From the NCBI GenBank assembly GCA_028829895.1, contig CM054177.1, positions 76,562,663-76,626,662 on the forward strand: a stretch of 64,000 bases of DNA. The letters run 5' to 3'. Of the stretch, positions 9,889 through 21,496 are shown piece after piece. Both the position numbers and the translations under genes were made by a program. The notes below the pieces were generated by a model. The model was not told the DNA's origin, made no database searches, and saw only the letters and a list, made by a program, of their open reading frames with translations. The DNA is from Sinotaia quadrata. Lineage: Eukaryota > Mollusca > Gastropoda > Architaenioglossa > Viviparidae. Each line of letters starts with the position of its first letter. Position 1 is the first letter of the stretch.

Positions 9889-11622
9889 CTGTCTATCTAT
9901 CTCTCTCTATCTATCTATCTATCTATCTATCACCTGTCTGTCTGATGTCTGTCTATCTATCTAACTATCTATCTATCTATCTGTCTGTCTATCTATCTAG
10001 CTACTGACATCCGAGTAATTACTATCTAACTACTTACCTGACAAACTAAGATTTATTAACTAACTGTAAATGCAATTTAATTAGTTGGCTATGTAACTAA
10101 TTTGCTAATTATATAGCCAATCAACTAAGTAACTAATTAATTACTACCTAACTAATAATTTTCTAATTTCTAATAAAATTACTAACCACCTAAGGTCTTA
10201 ATTAACTAATTATCTAATATCTTAAGTAATTAAATGTTTGCTAACTAATAACTACAAACAAACTACTATCTAACTAACTAGAGAGTTAAGTAACCAATTA
10301 CTAACTCATTAATTAACTATTATCTAATATCTTAAGCAATTAAATTTTTGCTAACTAATAACTACAAACTAGCTACTATCTAACTAACTAGAGAGCTAAA
10401 TAACCAAATATAACTCATTAATTAACTATTAACTAATTGGAAGTAGTTCCGATTATAATGGAGACTGAATTTGTTATTTTTTAAATTTTACCATTCTCTG
10501 AAAGATATTGAAAACGATAATATTAATGATAAACATTCAAGTTAGTTAGAGGAAGAGTTCTCACGTACATTTAAAAATATTTACCTCTTTACAACAACCA
10601 GAGTTGGTCTAGACGTCTGCGGATGTTGAGTTACTGTCTGCTGCTTGTTAATGATGATCTGTATAACAACAATAGGTTAGATGTCATCACAAGAACACCT
10701 TAGATGGCATTACAAATACAAGTTAAATGTCATCACAACATCAGACTAAGAGTCACGACAACAGAATAGATGTCATCACAACAACTGGCCGCCAAAACAG
10801 AAGAAACATTTACGTATGACATCTTAAAACCAGTAGGCCGAAGTCACGTGACTAAGAAGAGAAGCTAGTCACATTTTATTCTGTGAGGGATGCAGAGATT
10901 TTATGTAAGCTAAATTATCATTGGAAGCTAAAACTTCGACTAATGGTTAATGAGAGTTACAGGTCCCTGCATCAGACAACTCGAACAGATTCGGTTGATA
11001 TCGGTCAAATCTCTGTGACATGAACGCACCAATTGTTGGAAAATAATGTGATCATGATTTTCTTCTTTTTCTGACAACCAGTTTTTATTTTCTTCTCAAC
11101 ATTGATAGAGAACATGCTTTAGTTTGCTTTTAAAAGGAATTCCATTCAGCTTTTCTGATATTGTCTTCCAAGAATTCTCACAGTTTCTAGTTTACTTTTA
11201 AAAGGAATTCCATTCAGCTTTTCTGATATTGTCTTCCAAGAATTCCCACAGTTTCTAGTTTACTTTTAACAGGAATTCCATTCAGCTTTTCTGATATTGT
11301 CTTCCAAGAATTCTCACAGTTTCTAGTTTACTGTCTGGTTGATGCCATATACATACACGTTAATTTATCATAAGGGGTAGAGTGGAGATACTAAACGGCA
11401 AAGAGCAAGTGCTACCTGGTCGTAACCTTTAAAATAAAAATAGATTCATACACATACACTCATACATACACACAAACACACACATAGACGCTATGCATTT
11501 CTGTGCTATATTGTACTTACTGTTTGTTGAGGTGGGGGTGGGGGGTAGTAGGCATTAGGTGGAGTAGGATAGTACATTCCTTGAACTGTCGCATGGTAGG
11601 GCGGAGGAAGCTGACTGGCCAT
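9096..11622 (-). CDS. Gene A: small proline-rich PPPY protein with one C-terminal membrane segment, 3 coding exons
   Basis: Coding exons on the minus strand are 11622-11521, 10658-10585 and 9186-9096, giving 88 residues. Exon 1 starts MASQLPPPYHATVQGMYY; PPPY at residues 6-9 is a WW-domain ligand motif, followed by Tyr-Tyr-Pro runs. It ends at a GTAAGT donor. Exon 2 follows an ATACAG acceptor and encodes IIINKQQ ... TLVVVK; its donor is AG|GTAAAT. Exon 3 follows TTTACAG and reads GVNHSLH, then a hydrophobic stretch (about residues 68-85) with [11 protein letters not shown], and ends RQK-stop. Intron phases are 0 and 2. Gene B has the same exon structure and a matching sequence in all three exons, which is the main proof that both are real. 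There is no N-terminal signal peptide, so a tail-anchored protein with a cytosolic proline-rich domain is inferred. I do not recognise a named family; BRI3-like proteins share the general layout (Pro/Tyr-rich, then VVV) but lack this C-terminus. Function unknown; adaptor binding of WW-domain proteins is a guess. Confidence 0.85.
9233..9395. repeat. 37-bp minisatellite in gene A intron 2
   Basis: Unit AAATACAAAGAGATTTAAGA followed by AACATATTAAATGAAAT, about 4 copies. Confidence 0.9.
9505..9655. repeat. 47-bp minisatellite in gene A intron 2, 3 copies
   Basis: Unit TAGTATTTCTTTGAATTTTC followed by ATAACTTATTAAGTGATATT and TACACTT. Confidence 0.9.
9820..10005. repeat. (TATC)n / (TA)n compound tract in gene A intron 2
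   Basis: TATC and CATC units, an (AT)n stretch, then TCTG/TATC units. Confidence 0.95.
10010..10440. repeat. AACTAATT-rich low complexity with a 100-bp duplication
   Basis: Tracts of CTAACTAA and TTAATTA. The phrase TTTGCTAACTAATAACTACA ... CTAACTAACTAGAGAG occurs at about 10235 and 10340. Lies within gene A intron 2. Confidence 0.8.
10659..11115 (-). other. Gene A intron 1, unique part
   Basis: Starts with a degenerate TAGATGTCATCACAACA repeat (10675-10790, about 30-bp unit, 4 copies), then unique sequence. Confidence 0.6.
11120..11335. repeat. 68-bp repeat in gene A intron 1, 3 copies
   Basis: Unit TAGTTTACTTTTAAAAGGAA followed by TTCCATTCAGCTTTTCTGAT and ATTGTCTTCC. Confidence 0.95.
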
Positions 11623-11650
11623 CTTGGATTATGTTGCTCGGGTTCTTAAA
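11623..11650 (-). other. Gene A 5' UTR end with splice acceptor
   Basis: Read on the minus strand, TTACACAG precedes a 28-base stretch leading to the gene A ATG (context CCAAGATGG). This looks like a 3' splice site, so at least one non-coding first exon probably lies further upstream. The upstream exon could not be located. Confidence 0.45.
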
Positions 11651-11859
11651 CTGTGTAATGTATTTTACATATCAATCATACAATAGAACGTTGGTATCCA
11701 GTATTAATAAATATTGAAAACAAAACTAAATCAATCTTAATTTTTTTCTAAGTAGAAGCAATTCAATAGTATGAAAAGACATTGATAGTTAATGAAGTAA
11801 TTCATACCCGTACCATATCCACATCAGAGAAGGGTGGGATAATTAAAAAATATAATAAC

Positions 11860-11925
11860 CCACCCCCACCCCAACACACACACACACACGCACGCACGCA
11901 CGCACGCACGCACGTACGCAAACTA
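11860..11925. repeat. (CA)n / (CG CA)n tract
   Basis: CCACCCCCACCCC, then (CA)n, then CGCACGCACG. Confidence 0.9.
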
Positions 11926-12029
11926 GCACACACCTTCCAATTCTCAAAGTAAATAACACACTTTAATAGACCACAGAAGAAAAAGCTGACATACAAAAAC
12001 ATTTCAAGGACACAGGTCAAATAACAACC

Positions 12030-12162
12030 TTGACTCAAGATTCCTTACGACCAACACAAAACAGAAACCAAATACACAGATTAAGCAAAAGGGTTCAACA
12101 AATTATTAAAGGACAATATCACAATAACATAATTCCAAACAGCCCTATTAAGCAAAACATGA

Positions 12163-12197
<35 letters not shown>

Positions 12198-12530
12198 GCA
12201 CGCACACACACTCACTCACTCACTCACTCACACACACACATCAGGGCCTGATCAGATTGTCTATAAAATGATTTTTTTTTTTTAAAACCCACCCCCAACC
12301 TCCAGAAGTAATTATCCAACTCTTTAACCAAACATACACAAGAGGAGAATTCCCTTCCATATGGGGAAAGGTTCATGACATACCTATCCTAAAACCTGGA
12401 AAGCCCCAAACAGACCCTAACAGCTTCAGTTCCATCTCTCTCACCTCACAACTAGGGAAGACCCTTGAAAATATCCCACACCCTCTCCCCAATCCCCAGT
12501 GCAAAATCGGCATAGGCCGGGAGTGCTCCC
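12030..12530 (+). mobile_element. LINE (non-LTR retrotransposon) fragment, reverse-transcriptase part
   Basis: From about 12290 the plus strand is open and encodes PPEVIIQLFNQTYTRGEF, then PSIWGKVHDIPILKPGKP and DPNSFSSISLTSQLGKTLE. This is the block typical of jockey/CR1-type reverse transcriptases (usual wording IPILKPGKdPtdpnSYRPISLTScl.K.LE). Similarity ends near 12500. A Lys/Arg-rich stretch at 12030-12160 (NRNQIHRLSKRVQQIIKG) may be the upstream linker; it is in another frame and separated by a (CA)n tract, and the intervening RT motif is missing. A dead, internally deleted copy; clade unresolved. Confidence 0.75.
12166..12240. repeat. (CA)n / (CACT)n tract inside LINE fragment
   Basis: CA dinucleotides with CGCA and CTCA variants, splitting the LINE remnant. 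Confidence 0.9.
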
Positions 12531-12534
12531 CCTA

Positions 12535-13135
12535 TATTAAGTAATTAATTCACATCTTTATTCATTCCATCTCTCAGTCACTGTAAATAATTAGTTTTAA
12601 AAAATCAGTCATTCCCTTATGTAATCAGTCCAACAAACAATCAATCAAATAATCGATCAAATCAACTTTGGCAGTCAATCTAATTTAATCTTTAACAGTG
12701 AATCAGTCAATTAATCAACAATCGCAATAACCGGAATAATTAGAAATTAAATAAAAATAATAATAACTTCCATAAACATGCACATACACATGTGATGTCA
12801 AAATGCTATCGAGAAAATATAGAAGGAATCATACACTTTCATGTAATTTTGAAATAGTCGCGTGGTGCGTCAACATGTAAATGAAAAACATTATGGGTCA
12901 GTCCTCTTGTTGTGTAAACATGCACGACAAATATATTAAGGACCCGTTTCGAATTTTGTAAATATGTATGGCAAAAGTATGGATAGATGGATTGATAGAT
13001 GGATGGATGGAAAGACAGACACACATTATAAGAATTATTTTTTAAAAGCGTAATATACTTTTCAATTTTCATGAAATCAAACTCTAAATTGTGCTTCATC
13101 TTGCATTGTTAACAATGGTATACTGCTATACGCGA
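12535..13135. other. AT-rich sequence, short CAGTCAATCA-like repeats
   Basis: 12600-12720 is rich in ATCAGTCAATCAATC-like phrases. The rest is unique; a (GATG)n patch lies at 12980-13015. Confidence 0.5.
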
Positions 13136-13164
13136 ACATTCAACAATCGGCTAGTAAATGTCCT

Positions 13165-13615
13165 TTATTTTCTAGATCTAACCAGTTTGTTCCTAGATCC
13201 AACAATGGGCATTTTAGCTTCTTTTCTAATTTGTTCCTAGATCCAGCAACGGGTATTTAATTTCTGTATCTAATTTGTTCCTAGATCCAACAATAGGCAT
13301 TTCAGCTTCCATAACAATTTTGCTCTAGGTATTTTAGTTTATCTAATAAGTTTTTTTTCTAGATTTAAGGCACTCAGGCTTAAACAACCATTCTCGCTTC
13401 TCTAACATCTTTATTTTAGATAATAATAATAAAAGGGCGTTTTAGCTTTTCTAACAGTTGTCCTAATCTACGTATAATGCATTCCAGTTTCTATAACTAG
13501 TTTATTCTAGACCTAAGAATAAGGTGTTCTGGCTTATCTAACCAGTTTGTTCAAGGTCTAAGGATAAGGTATTCTGGCTTATCTAAGCAGATTGTTTTAG
13601 ATCTAAGAATAAAGG
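13165..13615. repeat. Degenerate array, about 55-60 bp unit
   Basis: Recurring TAATTTGTTCCTAGATCCAA followed by CAATGGGCATTTTAGCTTCT. Right-hand copies are more diverged. Confidence 0.75.
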
Positions 13616-14115
13616 CGTTATAGTTTACTTTGCCTTAATATTTCGATTTGGTCCCCCACTCACCCACCCTGTAATAAACTCATTTATTTAAAGTTGGACT
13701 ATAACAACAAACTGAAGATCTTAATACGAAATGTAATTGCATTGAGTCATAGAGTAAAACATGCGGTATTGCTCTCTATTAGTTTATTTTATTTATTTAG
13801 GTTGTGTGTTTGTTTTTAAAGCTTCCTCAATGTAAGTTAGATTTTAATGACAATTATTATGTTGTGGGTGTAATGCATTATAATGAAAGAATATTATATA
13901 AGATGGATCCGACTTTTATAATAATCATTTTGTTTGCGAGCTGAAATACGAATTGCTTTTAATTCTGTTGAGATAAAATTTCAATAATCCCAAACTGCTT
14001 TGTTGAAATGACTGTAAACTATTCCATGAAAGAAGTCGTTTGGGAATTTTGTTCTCCATCATTAATTAGTCTCATCATAACAGTAATGGCTACACAGTTT
14101 TTCTCTTGGTGCAAC
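13616..14115. other. No recognised feature
   Basis: AT-rich unique sequence. Confidence 0.4.
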
Positions 14116-14125
14116 CATTCCAGTT

Positions 14126-14320
14126 TCTTGTAATGTACTCTGTAAAGCCCGTATCGCGTGCAGAGGTTTTTTTCTGTGATTACACTCTGAAAAGCCCATA
14201 TCGCGTGTACATGTTTTTTTCTGTGATTACACTCTGTAAAGCCCGTATCGCGTGCAGAGGTTTTCCTGTGATTACACTCTGTAAAGCCCATATCGCGTGC
14301 ACAGGTTTTTCTGTGACTGT
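14126..14320. repeat. About 47-50-bp minisatellite, 4 copies
   Basis: Unit TGTGATTACACTCTGTAAAG followed by CCCGTATCGCGTGCAGAGGT and TTTT. Confidence 0.9.
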
Positions 14321-14494
14321 TGCAGATTAGTATTTTCCCCTCTAAGAGGTCTGGAATATCATTAGAATAGATATTAACTAAAATTATTTGTTTATTTTTC
14401 ACTATTAATATCCATTGTAATGCACTGACCATTAGGGTGTAAAACTGTAAATTGTTCATACTTTACAGAATGAGAAAAGTATTGAATGTGTACT

Positions 14495-14496
<2 letters not shown>

Positions 14497-14573
<77 letters not shown>
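14497..14573. repeat. (GT)n microsatellite
   Basis: About 38 uninterrupted units. Confidence 0.98.
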
Positions 14574-14575
<2 letters not shown>

Positions 14576-14579
14576 AAAG

Positions 14580-15200
14580 AGAGGGTGCAGGGAGAACTGT
14601 TCACCGTCAAATAGTAAAGGGAGGCAACTGTACAGCAGCTATCAGTGTTGTGAACGAAGGTGAAGCGAGGAATGGAAAGATAGCGGTGAACGAAGAGCGT
14701 GCAGGAGTTCCTTTTCCTTGGAGCGTGTTGCTAACAACTTCAGTAAGGTAACAGAAGGATTAGACGAAGCGTTATATCCGACTGACGCACATATTCAGTA
14801 AAATGTGACATTGGGGCTTGGCCGGAAGGAGGTGGCTGAATTAGAGGGGGTGTAAGTGGATTGTGTGCTATCTCTTACTATTTTAAGAGGAATTAGTCAA
14901 ATAATGCACTGTTATGCTAAATCACGACTTTTCACTGGACGAGAGACTGTCAGATAAAGGCGCTTTTTCAAACCTGTAAACTACCTTAAATTAGTGACTG
15001 GGCATATTGTTAGGCTATAATAAGGCTTTGGGGCAATTCTGATTGAGAATTTGTTTGAGATATATATTTATTTTGAATGGTTTTATATTATTCATATATA
15101 ATTGATTATTTCCGACAGGGCCGGCCATGACTGAACAGAAATAGAAATATTGTCAATACAGCACACTAGTGGCAGAGTGAAAGTGTTGTGTTTGAAGAGT
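14580..15200. other. No recognised feature
   Basis: Slightly GC-richer unique sequence (14580-14900); no exon recognised. Confidence 0.4.
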
Positions 15201-15214
15201 CCCATGTATATAGT

Positions 15215-15700
15215 GTTAGTGTGTATAGTTTCAGTGTGTACAGAGCCGGTGCCTATAGTACCATTGTGTATAGTCCCTGTGTGTACAGAGCCGTTATGTA
15301 TAGTGCCGGTGTGTGCAGAGCCGGCGTGTACGGTCCCGGTATGTGCAAAGCTGGTGTGTATAGTCCCAGTGTGTACAATCCCGTGTGTACAGAGCCGGTG
15401 TGTATAGTCCCAGTGTGTACAGTCCCGTTTGTACAGAGCCGGTGTGTATAGTCCCAGTGTATACAGTCCCGTGTGTACAGAGCCGGTGTGTATAGTCCCA
15501 GTGTGTACAGTCCCAGTGTGTGTAGAGCCGTTGTGTACAGTTCCAGTGAGTGCAGAGCCGGTGTGTATAGTCCCAGTGTGTACAGTCCCGTGTGTACAGA
15601 GCTGGTGTGTATAGTCCCAGTGTGTCAGTGTGTACAGTCCCAGTGTGTGTAGAGCCGTTGTGTACAGTTCCAGTGTATGCAGAGCCGGTGTGTATAATCC
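15215..15700. repeat. About 21-bp minisatellite with 40-bp higher order
   Basis: GTGTGTATAGTCCCAGTGTG, TACAGTCCCGTGTGTACAGA and GCCG alternate. All three frames stay open for stretches because of the composition. Confidence 0.9.
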
Positions 15701-15704
15701 TATG

Positions 15705-16025
15705 TGTTAATGTTCTGTTGCAAATCTCATAACTGTGTAACTGAAGTTTCTGATTTCGAATGTCGACTGTGACAAAGGACAGACGTCTTTTCCGAAATTA
15801 GCAAGTGAAATCTACATGGCTGTACAAACTAAAGCAATTAACTGCAGCGATCTAGAATAGAATGGAGTTGACGGATATATTTTATTAGTTGTGCATGCAT
15901 TTCGAAAATTATCAGTCTTTCTACGTGATAACTCTTAGAATGATTTTAAGAGCGATTGCTGCCATAAGTGAAAACAACAAGCATGTATTTGTAATGTCGT
16001 AAAAGTAATTATTTTCTGTATCAGT
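15705..16025. other. No recognised feature
   Basis: Unique sequence between two arrays. Confidence 0.4.
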
Positions 16026-16094
16026 GTTCTTTACGGTTCCGTAATATCTAGGTATAATAGTGCTGGTATTGCTAATCTTCATGTGATATGTGGG

Positions 16095-17200
16095 TATAAT
16101 AGTGCAGGTGTTCTTAGTCTTCAGTCTGTATAATAGTGCAGTGTTCTTAGTGTTCATAGTCTATATAATAGTGCAGTGTTCTTAGTGTTCATAGTCTGTA
16201 TAATAGTGCAGTGTTCTTAGTGTTCATAGTCTGTATAATAGTGCAGGTGTTCTTAGTCTTCAGTCTGTATAATAGTGCAGTGTTCTTAGTGTTCATAGTC
16301 TGTATAATAGTGCAGGTGTTCTTAGTCTTCAGTCTGTATAATAGTGCAGTGTTCTTAGTCTTCAGTCTGTATAATAGTGCAGGTGTTCTTAGTCTTCAGT
16401 CTGTATAATAGTGCAGTGTTCTTAGTCTTCAGTCTGTATAATAGTGCAGGTGTTCTTAGTCTTCAGTCTGTATAATAGTGCAGGTGTTCTTAGTCTTCAT
16501 AGTCTATATAATAGTGCAGTGTTCTTAGTCTTCATAGTCTATATAATAGTGCAGTGTTCTTAGTGTTCATAGTCTTATAATAGTGCAGTGTTCTTAGTCT
16601 TCATAGTCTATATAATAGTGCAGTGTTCTTAGTCTTCATAGTCTATATAATAGTGCAGTGTTCTTAGTCTTCATAGTCTATATAATAGTGCAGTGTTCTT
16701 AGTCTTCATAGTCTATATAATAGTGCAGTGTTCTTAGTCTTCATAGTCTATATAATAGTGCAGTGTTCTTAGTCTTCATAGTCTATATAATAGTGCAGTG
16801 TTCTTAGTCTTCATAGTCTATATAATAGTGCAGTGTTCTTAGTCTTCATAGTCTATATAATAGTGCAGTGTTCTTAGTCTTCATAGTCTATATAATAGTG
16901 CAGTGTTCTTAGTCTTCATAGTCTATATAATAGTGTAGTGTTCTTAGTCTTCATAGTCTATATAATAGTGCAGTGTTCTTAGTCTTCATAGTCTATATAA
17001 TAGTGCAGTGTTCTTAGTCTTCATAGTCTATATAATAGTGCAGTGTTCTTAGTCTTCATAGTCTATATAATAGTGCAGTGTTCTTAGTCTTCATAGTCTA
17101 TATAATAGTGCAGTGTTCTTAGTCTTCATAGTCTATATAATAGTGCAGTGTTCTTAGTCTTCATAGTCTATATAATAGTGCAGGTATTGCTAGTCTCCAT
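16095..17200. repeat. 35-bp minisatellite, over 30 copies
   Basis: Unit TAGTCTTCATAGTCTATATA followed by ATAGTGCAGTGTTCT. From about 16600 copies are nearly identical at exact 35-base spacing. Before 16500 several variants alternate (CAGGTGTTC, TTAGTGTTC, TTCAGTCTG). Confidence 0.97.
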
Positions 17201-17204
17201 GTGA

Positions 17205-17560
17205 TATGTCTGTAAAAGAGTACAAACGCTGACGGTTTTCGTTTGGTGTTTATTTAATTGCTTCAATCTGCAAAAGAAAATAACGCTTGAGCCAAACCAG
17301 GCAAAAATTCCAATGTGCTTCCAACTTCACTTGAGAATACACCCGGAGTTCACACATTAATTAGGAAATTGTAATTAGTACTCCTTAATTTACTGTCGCG
17401 GAAAACTACTTAACAACCCTCACATGAATTAGAGAAGTGTAATAAGGGAGCATTAGTTTACTGTCGCGGGCCACTAATCAAAAAAACCCTCAAACGGCAG
17501 TGACGAAGAAAGATTATTAAGGGAAACACAAAATTCAAGACAATCCGAACAAATTTCCAG
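17205..17560. other. Unique sequence with one 75-bp duplication
   Basis: AATTAG-AA-TGTAAT-AG and TTTACTGTCGCGG recur at about 17360-17400 and 17430-17470. Confidence 0.6.
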
Positions 17561-17569
17561 ACTGAACGA

Positions 17570-17826
17570 CAATAACAATGTAAGAACAATTTATAAGATC
17601 TGTCAACAGTGTATGATATATATCAACAACGTATGATATCTATGAACAATTTATGATGTCTGTCAATAATTTATGATATATAAACAATTTATTATATCTA
17701 TAGCAATTTATCATATATATAGTAACAATGCATTATATCTATCAACAATTTATTATATGTACTAACAATTTATTATATATACTAACAATTTAAATTTTAA
17801 TTTTAAAATGTATGATATCTTTCAGC

Positions 17827-17898
<72 letters not shown>

Positions 17899-18080
17899 GG
17901 TATGTATATAAGCAATGGATTATATTTATAAACAATCTATGATATTTTTCAACAGTGAATGATAGCTTATTAATAATGTATGATATCTGTCAACAATGTA
18001 TTATTTATACATAAAATGTATAATATCTATAAACGGTTTATGATATTATATTATTAACAGTGTGTTATTTCTATAAATAA
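17570..18080. repeat. Degenerate AT-rich array split by (GT)n
   Basis: TATGATATCT and AACAATTTAT phrases every 20-30 bases. (GT)n at 17831-17895 (about 32 units) interrupts it. Confidence 0.8.
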
Positions 18081-18400
18081 TATATCTGTTAATATCTGTT
18101 GGAAATGTACGATTTTCAGAGCAGGATGTTTATAATCTTACTTTAGTATTGATCCACTCCAACCTCAGTACAGGCTATTTATAAACTGACAATATAGAGC
18201 CCCAGGAAAGGATTTTGTTCTAGGAATTATTTAAACACTGTGGATAACTGTAACATAATCAAGAAACATTTAAACCTTACACGTTAAGGAGTTTGCAAAA
18301 TTTCAAGAAATCACCTATTAAAATAATTTTTATGCACCTTAGCATAATACACTCACTTCACATGACCAACCAAACAACACACTACCAGGATGGATGGATA
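18081..18400. other. No recognised feature
   Basis: Unique AT-rich sequence. Confidence 0.4.
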
Positions 18401-18462
<62 letters not shown>

Positions 18463-18479
18463 TGTGTGTGTGTGTGTTG
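18401..18479. repeat. (GT)n microsatellite with two interruptions
   Basis: GT units broken by TTTG and TATG; followed by GGGGGTGGGTGGGTGG. Confidence 0.97.
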
Positions 18480-18649
18480 TGGGGGTGGGTGGGTGGTTAA
18501 TTCACGGGCCAACAAGCAGCGAGCAACATATTCGAAATGTACTTATGACTCCATACACAGAAATATTCCGTACATCAACGCCATGGAAAATAAATACATG
18601 CCATTCACCAATCTAAATATAGCTTCCCGAAGCTATTTTAAAAAATTGG

Positions 18650-19165
18650 AATACCATTCACCACTCTAAATATGAGTTCTCATACCTTATAAGCGAAACA
18701 TCATTCACCACTCTAAATATGAGTTCTCATACCTTATAAGTGACATATCATTCACCACTCTTAGTATGAGTTCTCATACCTTATAAGCGAAACATCATTC
18801 ACCACTCTAAATATGAGTTCTCATACCTTATAAGTGACATATCATTCACCACTCTTAGTATGAGTTCTCATACCTTATAAGTGACATATCATTCATCACT
18901 CTTAGTATGAGTTCTCATACCTTATAAGTGACACATCATTCACCACTCTTAGTATGAGTTCTCATACCTTATAAGTGACATATCATTCACCACTCTTAGT
19001 ATGAGTTCTCATACCTTATAAGTGACACATCATTCACCACTCTTAGTATGAGTTCTCATACCTTATAAGTGACACATCATTCACCACTCTTAGTATGAGT
19101 TCTCATACCTTATAAGTGACACATCATTCACCACTCTTAGTATGAGTTCTCATACCTTAAAACGA
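18650..19165. repeat. 47-bp minisatellite, 11 copies
   Basis: Unit ATCATTCACCACTCTTAGTA followed by TGAGTTCTCATACCTTATAA and GTGACAC. Spacing is exactly 47 bases. Variants CTAAATA and GCGAAAC cluster on the left. Confidence 0.97.
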
Positions 19166-19640
19166 CGTGCCATTCACCACAATTAATACTTTCTTAGTTT
19201 TCACCCAGCTTAAAAACAACCTGCCATTCTAAACTCTACATATGAGTTCCCACAACTTTTAAAACGGATTGCTGTTCACACTTCTAATTATGAGTTCCCA
19301 CAACTTTTAAAACGGCATGTTGTTCACACAACTTTAAAACGGCATGTTGTTCACACTTTTAATTACGAGTTCACACAACTTTAAAACGACATATTGTTCA
19401 CACAAACATGCTCTTCACACTTCTAATTACGTGTTCCCACTACTTTAAAAAGGCATGCTATTCACCTTTTTAATTACAAGTTCAAATAGCTTATAAAAGG
19501 AAAGCCACTCAAAATCTTAACTATGAGTTTTTCAAAACTTAAAATGGCATGCCCTCACTAGTTTACACACAATTGTAACAACTTCAGAAATATTTGCCAT
19601 TCACCACTTTAGAAATGTCATACCAAAACTTTAAAATACA
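19166..19640. repeat. Diverged extension of the 47-bp array
   Basis: TGCCATTCACCAC, ATGAGTTCCCACAACTTTAA and AACGGCATG recur with irregular spacing; apparently older decayed copies. Confidence 0.65.
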
Positions 19641-20270
19641 TTTTGAAAAAGAAAATATGTAAGAACCAGTCGAAAGTACAACGAACGTTCACAAAATGCT
19701 CTGCCTTAGGTCATTACTACTTATTGTTCACAAGCACAGTTACGTCCCTTTCGAATCTTACTCACCGATGCCGTGTGTCCTTAGTACTAGATACAGCGGA
19801 CAAGCAGTATGATGCTACGTAGATACCTGTTGTTTCTCGTGTTCGATAGAAGTCGATTAAGGTGAAGAGCCAAACATCTGATATCAACTTTGCACTTTAT
19901 CAACAAGAGTTTTAAGAGTCTTCAAATCAACACGCTCATTGGCTAGCCACACAATCGCAGGATTCAACACTTTTTTTTTTTATATATATATTTTTTTTAT
20001 AAGAGGCCATTCTGAAGAGGTAACAGTTAGATTTCGTTAGGCCATCCGTTATCATGATGGAGGGATTTTACAATTTTCATTTTTTTTAAAAATAACATTG
20101 CTTGATTTGATTTTCGTGCAAATCTTACAATGATAGCACGAGGTTTGGTGTCATTATCTTACTTGTCTTCTCTATGACATACTTTCAGCTGTATCTTGCC
20201 AAACGTTCCTAAAGTAGTTTAAACACATTTTCGAGGCACTGTTACAGGGGTGTACCACGGTTTTCAACTT
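19641..20270. other. No recognised feature
   Basis: Unique sequence with poly(T) and TA runs near 19970-20000. Confidence 0.4.
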
Positions 20271-20274
20271 TTAT

Positions 20275-20815
20275 GGAAAGTGAACTTTCACATGAACACA
20301 CTCTATCATAGAAAGGGTACTTTCACACGAACACAGTCAATCATTCAGTGAACATTCACAAGAACATACTCTATCATTCAGTGAACTTTCATACGAACAC
20401 ACTCTATCATGGACAGTGAACTTTCACAAGAACACACTCTATCATGGATAGTGAAGTTTCACACGAGCACACTCTATCATGGACAGTGAAGTTTCACACG
20501 AACACCCTATCTTGGACAGTGAAATTTCACACGAACACCCTATCATGGACAGTGAAGGTTCACACGAACACCCTATCATGGACAGTGAAATTTCACACGA
20601 ACACCCTATCATGGACAGTGAAGTTTCACACGAACACCCTATCATGGACAGTGAAGTTTCACAAGAACACACTCTATCATGGACAGTGAAGTTTCACACG
20701 AACACACCCTATCATGGACAGTGAAGTTTCACACGAATACTCTATCATGGACAGTGAAATTTCACACGAACACCCTATCATGGACAGTGAAGTTTCACAC
20801 GAATACTCACTAAGC
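20275..20815. repeat. 33-36-bp minisatellite, about 15 copies
   Basis: Unit ATCATGGACAGTGAAGTTTC followed by ACACGAACACCCT or ACACGAACACACTCT. Open on both strands over several units because the unit length is often a multiple of 3; ends are degenerate, so not taken as coding. Confidence 0.95.
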
Positions 20816-20819
20816 ATCT

Positions 20820-21470
20820 CTAATAAATTAGCTCTCACGGTAGTAGGAAGTTAACAAATATATTTATATATAATCCCAAAGACATACGGCAGTCAAATTC
20901 ACTAATGAATTGAACAAATTATTTATTTACAACATAATTTTGCACTCTTTCTGACAATTTCCAGCTATGAATAGCCCTGAACATTTATTAATACGGTTTC
21001 GGCCAGAGAGATCTGGCTTCAGTAACACGATTACCCATTGCCAACATCAGCCAATTAGCTGCGCAAGATATAAATATAATAAAGACTTTCACCTATGCTC
21101 TCCCTTGGAGTAGCGTTAATATTGATGCTGTCCCCCATCTCTTGACCAGTCTACGGCAACAGAAAGTGCGATGCCTAGCAAAGTCCTAATGCCTTGACTT
21201 TATTACTGTGGAAAAATTAATAGAATCTCATGAATTGTAAATGAATACATTAGTGTGGTGTCCCTTAAAATCTTTGACATAGTATCTGGACTTGATAGTC
21301 CTTGAATGGACATGGCAATTATTCTAAAGATTAAAAATAGACTATGGAGATGTTCGCTTGTGACAGAACACATAATGCCCTGTGTTGATGTATTGTGAAG
21401 GATTATTAATTGCTGTTTGGTGTGCGCTTGTTTATTTACGTAATGAAATTGGAAACCACTATTGTACCAG
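20820..21470. other. No recognised feature
   Basis: Unique AT-rich sequence up to the LINE tail. Confidence 0.4.
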
Positions 21471-21471
21471 G

Positions 21472-21496
21472 TATTATTATTATTATTATTATTATG
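21472..21496. repeat. (TTA)n, the tail of the minus-strand LINE
   Basis: Eight TTA units, read (TAA)n in the LINE orientation, immediately after its 3' UTR. Confidence 0.9.

Noticed and set aside
20442..20724. Overlapping Ser/His/Glu-rich ORFs on both strands
   Set aside because: 33-36-bp minisatellite; frames open on both strands through unit length.
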